Positions 1 through 6,403 are shown, counted from the first letter of the stretch. The stretch is 8,882 bases of DNA from Sedimentisphaerales bacterium (GCA_030630905.1 DAOVMB010000069.1:1-8882); one strand, 5' to 3'. Made by a program: numbers and translations. The notes: generated by a model not told the origin, from the letters alone.

Positions 1-983
1 AGGTTCATCAGGTCATCTGAAAGTCTCCTGGCGTTTTCTACGATCTTGAACTGTCTGGCTCTGTACTCGTCGGAAAGTGTCTCTTTGAAGAAAACCGCTT
101 TAGCCGCTACGTTATTTAGATAAGGGGTCCCCTGAACGCCCGGGAATGTCGTTTTTTGTATATGCTCCCACAGAGGCTTTTGTTTGCCAGAGACGCTGAT
201 TGTTTTGTCTAAGTCCCTGCCCATCAATATCAGCCCACCCCGGGGGCCGCCGGGTTTGTACGTGCTTGTCGTCGTAAAATGTGCCTCATCAACCGGCGAC
301 GGATGCGCGCCGGCAATCACCAGCCCGGCAATGTGCGAGATGTCCGCCAGAAGATATGCACCGACCTGGTTGGCTATCCGGCGAAATTCCTTGAAATCTA
401 TCACACGCGAATACGCGCTGGCCCCGCAAATGATCAGCTTCGGCTTCAACGCAATTGCCTGGTCCCGGATAGCATGGTAGTCGAGGGTAAGGGTCTCTCG
501 ATTGACGTAATAGTTCTCTACATCAAAGAATTTGCCGCTGAACGAGACTCGTGCTCCGTGCGAGACATGCCCCCCCTGGTCGAGGCCGAGACTGAGTATC
601 CTGTCACCTCTTTCCAGCAGGGCCGTCAGGACAATCTGGTTTGCGGCAGTGCCGGAATGCGGCTGCACGTTCGCATACTGTGCTCCGAATGTCTCTTTAG
701 CCCTAGCCGTGGCCAGTCTCTCGATGTCATCAACAAACTCGCAGCCCCCATGGAACCGGGCGCCGGGGAAACCCTCGGTCGTTTTGTCCTGAACGACTGA
801 ACCCAGAGCCGCCAGGACCGCTTTCGAGCACTGATTCTCCGCGGCAATAAGCTGCAGGCTGTTTTGCAGCCTTTCGTACTCCCTGGTTATCAGATCATAG
901 ATTTGCCCATCCTGCTCTCTAAGAGCACCAAGTATGCCTTCGTGGTACTCCCGCGATGATATCTTCTCCGGTACATCCAACAC
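1..983 (-). CDS. glyA: Serine hydroxymethyltransferase-family PLP enzyme, C-terminus cut off by window edge
   Basis: Type I PLP enzyme of the SHMT family, which normally moves a one-carbon unit between serine and glycine using tetrahydrofolate in the cytoplasm. About 327 residues are visible, and the last ~90 lie beyond position 1. Family marks: IAAEN (46-50), EGFPGARFHGGCE (70-82), NVQPHSG (105-111), QGGHVSHG (136-143), ADISHIAGL (213-221) and the PLP lysine K243 in TTSTYKPGGPRGG. By alignment with E. coli GlyA, Glu57, His126, Asp200, His203 and Lys229 are kept. Tyr55 is Thr68, Tyr65 is His78, Ser35 is Ala48, His123 is Gln136 and His228 is Tyr242, and the loop after the lysine is one residue shorter. 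The GTG at 983-981 is chosen because AAAGGA lies 7 nt upstream; the adjacent TTG (980) is an alternative. GC3 over the first 80 codons is about 64% by hand, against about 48% in the first 40 hisG codons. The fold is certain; the substrate could be serine, alpha-methylserine or a related amino acid. Confidence 0.9.
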   Translation of the reverse strand, partial: MLDVPEKISSREYHEGILGALREQDGQIYDLITREYERLQNSLQLIAAENQCSKAVLAALGSVVQDKTTEGFPGARFHGGCEFVDDIERLATARAKETFGAQYANVQPHSGTAANQIVLTALLERGDRILSLGLDQGGHVSHGARVSFSGKFFDVENYYVNRETLTLDYHAIRDQAIALKPKLIICGASAYSRVIDFKEFRRIANQVGAYLLADISHIAGLVIAGAHPSPVDEAHFTTTSTYKPGGPRGGLILMGRDLDKTISVSGKQKPLWEHIQKTTFPGVQGTPYLNNVAAKAVFFKETLSDEYRARQFKIVENARRLSDDLMN

Positions 984-990
984 TTTCGAA

Positions 991-996
991 TCCTTT
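991..996 (-). promoter_or_regulatory. Shine-Dalgarno site for glyA
   Basis: AAAGGA on the minus strand ends 7 nt before the GTG at 983. It decides the start, because the nearby ATG codons at about 997-999 and 1015-1017 are in another frame. The 37-bp gap to the rseP stop holds no terminator-like hairpin, so glyA is probably cotranscribed with rseP. Confidence 0.6.
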
Positions 997-1020
997 CATC
1001 AGTCGGGATAAAGTCATTGC

Positions 1021-3138
1021 TTAGCTGAAAAAATTCCTGACAATATCGTTAAACGTGACGTAAAGAATAAGCGACCCGATCAGCGTCCAGCCGGTATAGG
1101 CGATAATCGCCTGCACGTGCTCGCTTAATGCCGAGCCCTTGATTTTCTCGACCAGTAAAAGTACGACCAATCCTCCGTCAAGAGGCGGCAGCGGCAGGAA
1201 GTTGAACACTGCAATCGCCGCGCTAATCAAGCCGAGAAAATAAACGTAGTAAACAAACGGTCGGTCGGCAACAATGCGGTAGCTAAGCGTGATAATACCG
1301 ACCGGCCCCATAAGGTCCTTCGGACTGACAAGTCCCCCGATCAGGCGCCTCAATGTCACATAAGTCTGGGCCACAAACATAACGGTCTTTCTATATCCCA
1401 TCACCACGGCATCAACCGGACCGTCGGCTTTGTAAGTTTTCTCCAAAAACTTGAATGGAATTGGTTCGGCAAAAGTTGATTTGACAGAATATAAATCTTC
1501 CCCGCCGGGAACATCCATAGAAACGGCGCCTGCGACTTGCTCATTGAGGCGGTAGTCAATCGTGATTCGCTGACCGGGATATTTTCTTATTTCCCTGGCA
1601 ACGTCAAAGAAGCTGAATACCGGGGCTCCATCGACTGCCGTTATTGCTGCACCGGCTGGAATTTCCAATGCGGCAGAGCCTTCTTCCGGAGAGATAGTGT
1701 CGGCAACTACGGTGTGTTCAAGATCATATGTTATACTAACGCCGATCATCACCTTTTCTCCACGCGAGGCACGCTTGGGAACAACAGTGACTGTGACGAT
1801 CTGTTCAGCACCATCGTTCTCTGTGCGCAGAACTTTAACAGGCAGATCTTTGCCTTCGTATTCTATAGTAAAATCGCGCATCTGCCGGTAACTGGGATTT
1901 TCTACATTGCCGATTGCAAGAATTATATCGTCACGTCGCAGCGAAGGTTTGGTATTATCGCTTTCTTTACCGACTAAAACATCTGTGATCCGCATACGCG
2001 GCACCAAGGTATAGATGTCGCCACTAAGGGTCGATTCGGACATACCCGGTCTTATTGGAGCCGACAACCTCATGCCGATCTTCGTTTCGATCAACCTGAC
2101 TTCCTTCGAGACCGGATCTATCCTCTCTGCCGACAGTTTGATTGCCGGTAAGAATGGTTCCTTAACTATCTGAGCCATTTCCCAGTATGTTGTTACGTGC
2201 CTGCCATTAACAGACTTGATTAGATCGCCGGGAAGTAAGCCGGTTTTAGTGAATAAATCATCGGCATCATCTTTTGAAAGTTTTCCAATAGTCAGACTCT
2301 CCGGAACTATAATGCCGAAACCTCGCAGCGACTCTTCCGGCAACTGCTCGGACACAAGGGCAAAATCTTCTTCGGTGCCGTCAAGATGCCTGACTCTTAT
2401 CTGAACTTTTTCATCCTTGCCCGACAAAGCAGCGGCTATCGCGATATTACCAAAATCAAGGTCTTCGCTTTCACCTGCAATCTCAATTATTTCGTCGCCG
2501 GCTTTCAGGCCGGCTCGCTGTGCAGGTGAATCCGGCATCACATCTCCGACTACGGCAGGCGTTAAATTTATGCCAACAAGAAAAACAATCATAAAGACGA
2601 TAACGGCACTAATAACGTTAAAAGTAACACCTGCTGCTAAAACTGCCGCCCGAGTGTGAGGCGGCTTGTTGGCATACGAACGGGGATCGTCGCTGGATTT
2701 GACCGATCCTGTATCTTCTTGCCCCAGCATTTTAACGAAACCACCGAAAGGAATAAGGCCGATACGATATTCGGTTTCACTGGCCTTACATTTGCCGGCG
2801 ATGGTAAAACACAACGCGCCATTACCGGAATCATCGTCTTTTTTTGGCAAAATCTCCGGCAATATACGAATCCGTATACCCCCTTCTGTTTTTTGCACAC
2901 CCAATAAGATCGGCGGCATGAACAGCGAAAAGGCTTCGACCTTTATACCGGACAATTTGGCAACAATGAAATGCCCGAACTCATGGACTAAAATCACGGC
3001 CCCAAATCCAAGCAAAACCAGCAGCGCATTGCCAACAAAGCCAATATTCCTGGCAATTAAGAGGATCATAGGGACGACAATGATGGCCATTAAAAACACC
3101 CGGAAATACCTGCCGGAGAAAATTGTAGTTTTCGACAT
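1021..3138 (-). CDS. rseP: RseP-family site-2 zinc metalloprotease with four PDZ-like domains
   Basis: Intramembrane zinc protease (S2P/M50B, RseP/RasP/EcfE type) that cuts transmembrane segments of regulatory proteins such as anti-sigma factors. The zinc site is HEFGH (52-56) and the third ligand is D654 in NFLPLPPLDGG (646-656). Predicted membrane segments are near 12-30, 34-52, 166-190, 628-648 and 676-697. The family motif GGFVKMLG is at 132-139 and MGPVGI at 610-615. Between the membrane segments I see four PDZ-like units, around 193-263, 275-355, 378-455 and 465-545, each with a recognisable carboxylate-loop/GD turn (GLKAGDEI, GLLPGDLI, SLRRDDII, EIPAGAAI). At 705 residues it is much longer than the ~450-residue two-PDZ E. 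coli enzyme. It also has an extra N-terminal hydrophobic segment and a ~30-residue polar insertion (about 87-120, with C110 and C117). The histidine that often follows LDGG is leucine here. The ATG has a strong Shine-Dalgarno site. The substrate is unknown; no sigma or anti-sigma gene is in the window. Confidence 0.95.
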   Translation of the reverse strand: MSKTTIFSGRYFRVFLMAIIVVPMILLIARNIGFVGNALLVLLGFGAVILVHEFGHFIVAKLSGIKVEAFSLFMPPILLGVQKTEGGIRIRILPEILPKKDDDSGNGALCFTIAGKCKASETEYRIGLIPFGGFVKMLGQEDTGSVKSSDDPRSYANKPPHTRAAVLAAGVTFNVISAVIVFMIVFLVGINLTPAVVGDVMPDSPAQRAGLKAGDEIIEIAGESEDLDFGNIAIAAALSGKDEKVQIRVRHLDGTEEDFALVSEQLPEESLRGFGIIVPESLTIGKLSKDDADDLFTKTGLLPGDLIKSVNGRHVTTYWEMAQIVKEPFLPAIKLSAERIDPVSKEVRLIETKIGMRLSAPIRPGMSESTLSGDIYTLVPRMRITDVLVGKESDNTKPSLRRDDIILAIGNVENPSYRQMRDFTIEYEGKDLPVKVLRTENDGAEQIVTVTVVPKRASRGEKVMIGVSITYDLEHTVVADTISPEEGSAALEIPAGAAITAVDGAPVFSFFDVAREIRKYPGQRITIDYRLNEQVAGAVSMDVPGGEDLYSVKSTFAEPIPFKFLEKTYKADGPVDAVVMGYRKTVMFVAQTYVTLRRLIGGLVSPKDLMGPVGIITLSYRIVADRPFVYYVYFLGLISAAIAVFNFLPLPPLDGGLVVLLLVEKIKGSALSEHVQAIIAYTGWTLIGSLILYVTFNDIVRNFFS

Positions 3139-3143
3139 TAAAA

Positions 3144-3150
3144 CACCTCC
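3144..3150 (-). promoter_or_regulatory. Strong Shine-Dalgarno site for rseP
   Basis: GGAGGTG on the minus strand, with GGAGG ending 7 nt before the ATG at 3138. It is the best ribosome-binding site in the window and fixes the rseP start. It lies in the 35-bp gap after the dxr stop. Confidence 0.8.
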
Positions 3151-3173
3151 AAAATCAACAGACTCATCAAAAC

Positions 3174-4331
3174 TTACACGCTACATGCCAATTCCGTAAC
3201 CTCTCTTCTTGCCCAGGCATCCGCCTCAAGGACATCTTCAAGAGAAACCGTTGGTTTAACATTATGCCTATTCAGGCAATTTTCAATAATCTCAACTATA
3301 TTAACAAATTTGATTCTACTCGCCAAGAACCCCTCGACAGCAGCCTCATTTGCGGCATTGAAAACAACCGGAGCCGTGCCGCCTGTTCGTGCTACCTCAT
3401 AACCTAATGACAGAGCACGAAACGTCTGAAGATTGGGTTTTTCGAACGTCAGTGTACCGATTTCCTCAAGGCGAAGTGCCCTGGCAATCCCGGCAACACG
3501 CTCCGGGTACGTCAGGGCATATTGAATCGGAAGACACATATCCGGCTCGCCGAGCTGGGCTATCATCGAGCCGTCCACAAATTCGACAATTGAGTGAACT
3601 ATCGACTCAGGATGAATTAAAACCTCAATTTTTTCCACCGATATATCAAAAAGCCAGCGGGCCTCGATAATCTCGAACGCCTTATTCATCATCGTCGCCG
3701 AGTCAATGGTGATTTTCGGACCCATATCCCAGACAGGATGTGCAAGGGCCTGCTCTAAAGTTACATTTAGGATATCCTCAGCAGTTGCCTGCCTGAAAGG
3801 TCCGCCCGAAGCTGTCAGGATGATTTTATTGACTTGTTCTTTACTGCCCGACTGCATCGCCTGGAAAACCGCCGAGTGTTCGCTGTCCACCGGTAAAATA
3901 ACGCCGCCGTTTTTCTCTATTTCCTTCCTGAGCAACTCTCCGGCAATAACAAGGGGCTCTTTATTGGCGATTGCAAGCCTCTTGCCCTTTCGTCCGGCGG
4001 CAAGAACCGCAGGCAGACCCGCCGCACCGACAACCGCGGTAAGGAGAATATCCATCTCTTGAAGTTCGGCAATTTCGATCAAACCCTCCGGCCCAACAAG
4101 AATCTCAATATCCAAATCGCCGAGAAATTCGCGAAGCTGCTCTGCATAATCAGAATTTGTTATAGCAACAAATTTGGGCTTATACCGCCTGGCCTGCTCA
4201 GCTAAAAGCTCTACTTTGCTGTGAGCGCTCAATGCAACAATTTTGTACTCCGGCCCGAGTGAATCGATTACCCGCAGCGCGTTTTTGCCGATCGATCCGG
4301 TCGAACCTAAAATTGCAATTTGCTTTGTCAC
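3174..4331 (-). CDS. dxr: 1-deoxy-D-xylulose 5-phosphate reductoisomerase
   Basis: Converts 1-deoxy-D-xylulose 5-phosphate to 2-C-methyl-D-erythritol 4-phosphate with NADPH, the committed step of the MEP isoprenoid pathway. All expected motifs are present in order: NADPH loop GSTGSIG (9-15), ANKEPLV (122-128), LPVDSEHSAVFQ (146-157) with metal ligands D149 and E151, TASGGPF (173-179), HPVW (198-201), TIDSATMMNKAFEIIEARW (208-226) with the third ligand E220, IHPESIVHS (239-247), GEPDM (261-265) and NAANEAAV (325-332). The 385-residue length is normal for the family (about 390-400). The start is GTG, 7 bp after the hisG stop, with no Shine-Dalgarno match upstream, so translation may depend on reinitiation after hisG. 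The E. coli dxr and rseP cluster also contains uppS and cdsA; here dxr is directly followed by rseP. Confidence 0.98.
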   Translation of the reverse strand: MTKQIAILGSTGSIGKNALRVIDSLGPEYKIVALSAHSKVELLAEQARRYKPKFVAITNSDYAEQLREFLGDLDIEILVGPEGLIEIAELQEMDILLTAVVGAAGLPAVLAAGRKGKRLAIANKEPLVIAGELLRKEIEKNGGVILPVDSEHSAVFQAMQSGSKEQVNKIILTASGGPFRQATAEDILNVTLEQALAHPVWDMGPKITIDSATMMNKAFEIIEARWLFDISVEKIEVLIHPESIVHSIVEFVDGSMIAQLGEPDMCLPIQYALTYPERVAGIARALRLEEIGTLTFEKPNLQTFRALSLGYEVARTGGTAPVVFNAANEAAVEGFLASRIKFVNIVEIIENCLNRHNVKPTVSLEDVLEADAWARREVTELACSV

Positions 4332-4338
4332 AAATATA

Positions 4339-5214
4339 CTAATGAATAACCTTATTGAGAGGATACGTTATTATTCCGGAAGCACCTGCTCGTTTGAGGG
4401 CCGGGACCAGGGAACGCTCGATTTTGTCCTCTATAATCACTTCTATTGCTATATAATCCGGATCCGCCAGAGAAGAAACCGTCGGGCTCTTCTCAGCCGG
4501 CAGTATCTGCAGGATGGATTCCAAAGCATCCTTTTTTATGTTCAATTTCAAGCCGACTTTGCTGCGAGCTTCGATTGCCGCATTGAGCAGGATGGATATG
4601 TTCTCTATTTTCTCTCGCTTGAATTTGTCGTCCCATGCCTGCTTATTCGCTATGAATCTTGTTGTAGAACTTATCACGGTATCGAGTATTCGCAGGTTAT
4701 TCGCCTGCAGGGATGTGCCTGTCTCGGTAAGTTCCACGATTGCATCCACCAGCCGTGCCTTTACCTCGGTCGCACCCCAACTGAATTCGACCTTTACATT
4801 GATGTTTTTGCCTGCAAAATATTTCTTTGTTACGTTTACAAGCTCGGTCGCAATTATCCTGCCGGACAAATCCTTGATACTTTTGACATTCGATTCTTCA
4901 GGCACTACCAATACCCATCTTGCGGGATTACTTGTAGCTTTGCTGTATGCAAGTTCACATATTTCATTCACCGTTGAACCGTTTTCCATTATCCAGTCAT
5001 ATCCGGTAATACCGGCATCAAGAACGCCATCTTCGACGTATCTGCTCATTTCCTGCGCCCGCAGCATAATAAGCTGGATTTGCCCGTCATCTATACGAGG
5101 CAGGTAACTCCTTTTGGAATCAAGGATATTGAAGCCCGCTTTGTCAAAAAGCTCAATCGTTGCCTTTTGCAAACTGCCTGCGGGAATGCCTAATTTCAGT
5201 ATCTGTTCTTTCAT
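4339..5214 (-). CDS. hisG: ATP phosphoribosyltransferase, long form with regulatory domain
   Basis: First enzyme of histidine biosynthesis: joins PRPP to ATP to give phosphoribosyl-ATP. The 291-residue length is the long, HisZ-independent form. The catalytic part (about 1-210) carries GIPAGSLQ (9-16), DAGITGYDW (66-74) and the PRPP-binding ELTETGTSLQANNL (161-174). The C-terminal part (about 213-289), including DPDYIAIEVIIED and GASGIITYPL, matches the ACT-like HisG_C domain through which histidine inhibits the enzyme in characterised members. No other his gene is in the window; the neighbours are a DNA-glycosylase-like gene 33 bp upstream and dxr 7 bp downstream. No good Shine-Dalgarno site precedes the ATG, and no attenuator-type leader or his codon run is visible. 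The identity is clear; feedback inhibition is inferred from the family. Confidence 0.97.
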   Translation of the reverse strand: MKEQILKLGIPAGSLQKATIELFDKAGFNILDSKRSYLPRIDDGQIQLIMLRAQEMSRYVEDGVLDAGITGYDWIMENGSTVNEICELAYSKATSNPARWVLVVPEESNVKSIKDLSGRIIATELVNVTKKYFAGKNINVKVEFSWGATEVKARLVDAIVELTETGTSLQANNLRILDTVISSTTRFIANKQAWDDKFKREKIENISILLNAAIEARSKVGLKLNIKKDALESILQILPAEKSPTVSSLADPDYIAIEVIIEDKIERSLVPALKRAGASGIITYPLNKVIH

Positions 5215-5247
5215 AATTTTATGTGCCGAGCCAGAGATTCTGTGTTT

Positions 5248-5967
5248 TTAGGCTTTTTTTCTCCTGGTTGTTTTCTTCTTCGTTTTTGTCTTCGTTTTTG
5301 TCTTTGTTTTTGTCTTGCTCTTCTTTTTACGTGTCGTCTTGGCTTTAATTTTCTTTTTGGCCTTGGTTGATTCGCTCTCACGCCGTAAGAGGGCATAGAA
5401 CTCGTAGCCGTTCTTGGCCGAAATCTGCTTGGCCAAAAATCCTCCTATCTGCTGGTCATCAGCATCCGGATTAACGAGATCGTTGTTTCTGAGATATTTT
5501 ATCATTCTGTCTGTAAGAGGTATTGCGTGTCCCCCCAGGGACGTAAGCAAACAATAATCGACGACGAAACGGCTGGTTCCATCAATTTTCTCAAGAGCCT
5601 GCTTGGCCGGACGCTTGCCGATTTTTTTCAATGCTTCTAAGCTGACTTTGTGATATTCGTTGAATATGCCATTCAAAATCATAGTGATTGTCAAAGCTAT
5701 ATCCATTGTAACGGGAGTATCCTTGCCCAGAACTTCAACAATCTCTTCTGCTCGGGAAACCCGCAAATCGTTCCAGTCAACAAAAAAGTCGGCTAATTTC
5801 CTGATAATAGAATCTGTCCTTTTTTCGCTCATTTCGGCGCTTACGACAGGGTAGATAATCGCGTCTATTACTTTTTCGTGGCTGACCTTTTGCACTTTCG
5901 GATATTTACGACTCAATGTGCGATATAGCTTTTGTATTTTTTTAGAATAATCTTTACTGTTCTTCAT
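5248..5967 (-). CDS. Endonuclease III-like (HhH-GPD) protein with lysine-rich tail, catalytic residues partly lost
   Basis: Resembles the HhH-GPD DNA-glycosylase fold of endonuclease III. VIDAIIYPVVSAEMSEK (33-49) aligns with the family helix holding LLSAQ, DWNDLRVSRAEEIVEVL (64-80) with its DWxxxRxxRxxEI stretch, KIDGTSRFVVDYCLL (127-141) with LPGVGRKTANVVLN, and IPLTDRMIKYL (149-159) with the strand and helix holding the catalytic aspartate. D153 matches E. coli Asp138, but the lyase lysine (Lys120) is F134, the pocket Gln is E45, and the four C-terminal iron-sulfur cysteines are absent. In their place residues 202-239 form a very basic tail with a (KT)n run, suited to binding DNA or RNA. 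It could be a monofunctional glycosylase, a non-catalytic nucleic-acid-binding protein or an unrecognised function. The ATG overlaps the rbfA stop by 14 bp. An in-frame TAA just upstream of the ATG leaves no earlier ATG, GTG or TTG. AAAGGA ends only 2 nt from it, unusually close. Confidence 0.75.
   Translation of the reverse strand: MKNSKDYSKKIQKLYRTLSRKYPKVQKVSHEKVIDAIIYPVVSAEMSEKRTDSIIRKLADFFVDWNDLRVSRAEEIVEVLGKDTPVTMDIALTITMILNGIFNEYHKVSLEALKKIGKRPAKQALEKIDGTSRFVVDYCLLTSLGGHAIPLTDRMIKYLRNNDLVNPDADDQQIGGFLAKQISAKNGYEFYALLRRESESTKAKKKIKAKTTRKKKSKTKTKTKTKTKTKKKTTRRKKA
5278..5313 (-). repeat. 12-bp tandem repeat coding for (Lys-Thr)n
   Basis: Three consecutive 12-bp units, read on the plus strand as cttcgtttttgt, cttcgtttttgt and ctttgtttttgt, lie at 5278-5289, 5290-5301 and 5302-5313, followed by a decayed copy. 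On the coding strand each unit gives Lys-Thr-Lys-Thr in the basic tail of the glycosylase-like protein. The near-identical DNA points to recent slippage or duplication. Confidence 0.85.
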
Positions 5968-6325
5968 AATCCTTTAACTCTTTAACAGCCCGGTCGATCA
6001 GATTCAAAGTTTCCAGCGTTTTTTTAAATTTTTCATCTTTGTAAAAATGTAAAACAGGGCAGAATTTGCTCTGTACTTTACCGGCTAACAGGGATTGTAT
6101 CCGACTCTTTGCATGTGTTATTGCCGCAAAAGCCTTGTTTTGACCAGCTTTGTCGCCGCCAAAAATGCTGAGATATACGTCGGCATTACGCAAATCGGCT
6201 GCCATATCAACTCTCGTGACGCTTATAAATCCATCAATGCGCGGGTCGTTAAGATGGTGGGTAATAGCATCACTTACTGCCTCTTTTACAATACGAGCTA
6301 CTTTTTCCTGCCTTCGAGTTGCCAT
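5954..6325 (-). CDS. rbfA: 30S ribosome-binding factor A
   Basis: RbfA, a single KH-type domain protein that binds the immature 30S subunit and helps 16S rRNA 5'-end maturation, notably in the cold. The 123-residue length is typical. Recognisable family pattern: RRQEKVARIVKEAVSDAI (4-21) as the first helix, LNDPRIDGFISVTRVDMAADLRNADVYLSIFG (25-56) covering the two strands with the D-x-R segment, then a helix with ITHAKSRIQSLLAGKVQSKFCPVLHFYKDE. It follows infB, as in the common nusA-infB-rbfA cluster, but across a repeat-filled 78-bp gap. The next gene overlaps its 3' end, whereas truB is common at this place in other bacteria. No Shine-Dalgarno match is properly spaced before the ATG; the only purine run, TTGAG, directly abuts it. 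Confidence 0.95.
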   Translation of the reverse strand: MATRRQEKVARIVKEAVSDAITHHLNDPRIDGFISVTRVDMAADLRNADVYLSIFGGDKAGQNKAFAAITHAKSRIQSLLAGKVQSKFCPVLHFYKDEKFKKTLETLNLIDRAVKELKDYEEQ

Positions 6326-6331
6326 CTCAAC

Positions 6332-6359
6332 ATTTATTATCTATTTACTATTAACTATT
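6332..6359 (-). repeat. Degenerate heptamer tandem repeat upstream of rbfA
   Basis: On the minus strand four 7-bp units run head to tail: AATAGTT, AATAGTA, AATAGAT, AATAAAT, ending 6 nt before the rbfA start. The same heptamer theme recurs in the opposite orientation as ATTGACT/ATTGAC at 6389-6401. It resembles the short tandemly repeated heptamers I recall from cyanobacterial intergenic regions; that is an analogy only. Confidence 0.65.
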
Positions 6360-6401
6360 GTCTCGGAGTTTAGATCCCCGCTTTCTTTGTCAATAGTCAA
6401 T
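6350..6401 (-). repeat. Inverted repeat with inner stem in the infB-rbfA gap (candidate RNA hairpin)
   Basis: Minus-strand arm ATTGACTATTG (6401-6391) pairs with CAATAGTTAAT (6360-6350) over 11 positions, one of them a G-U pair in RNA. Inside the 30-nt loop, CGGGG (6380-6376) pairs with CTCCG (6368-6364) across a 7-nt loop. There is no U-run after it, so it is not a standard terminator. It could be a processing, stability or attenuation element between infB and rbfA, or just a consequence of oppositely oriented heptamers. Confidence 0.55.
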
Positions 6402-6403
6402 CT

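Noticed and set aside
279..800. Plus-strand open frame of 173 codons over the glyA region
   Set aside because: It lies opposite a clearly homologous SHMT reading frame, has no recognisable protein features, and follows from the GC-rich codons of glyA.
1537..1977. Plus-strand open frame of 146 codons inside rseP
   Set aside because: It is a shadow of the rseP frame, with no ribosome-binding site or family features.
4243..4977. Plus-strand open frame of 244 codons opposite hisG and the start of dxr
   Set aside because: It is antisense to two clear enzyme genes; its cysteine- and tyrosine-rich translation looks like a reversed coding frame and matches no family I know.
5215..5247. Small CAGA/TCTG hairpin in the gap before hisG
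   Set aside because: It has only four pairs and no U-run, so it is neither a terminator nor an attenuator.
6336..6364. Possible promoter for rbfA: GAGACA and GATAAT with a 17-bp spacer on the minus strand
   Set aside because: The match is fair, but it arises in AT-rich heptamer repeats and would leave only a few leader bases before the rbfA ATG. It is not enough to call.
6388..6393. Perfect TTGACA box on the minus strand
   Set aside because: No -10-like hexamer lies 16-18 bp downstream; the box is part of the ATTGAC heptamer repeat.
6350..6401. Reading the infB-rbfA hairpin as a rho-independent terminator
   Set aside because: The outer stem is AT-rich, the loop is 30 nt long and no U-tract follows.
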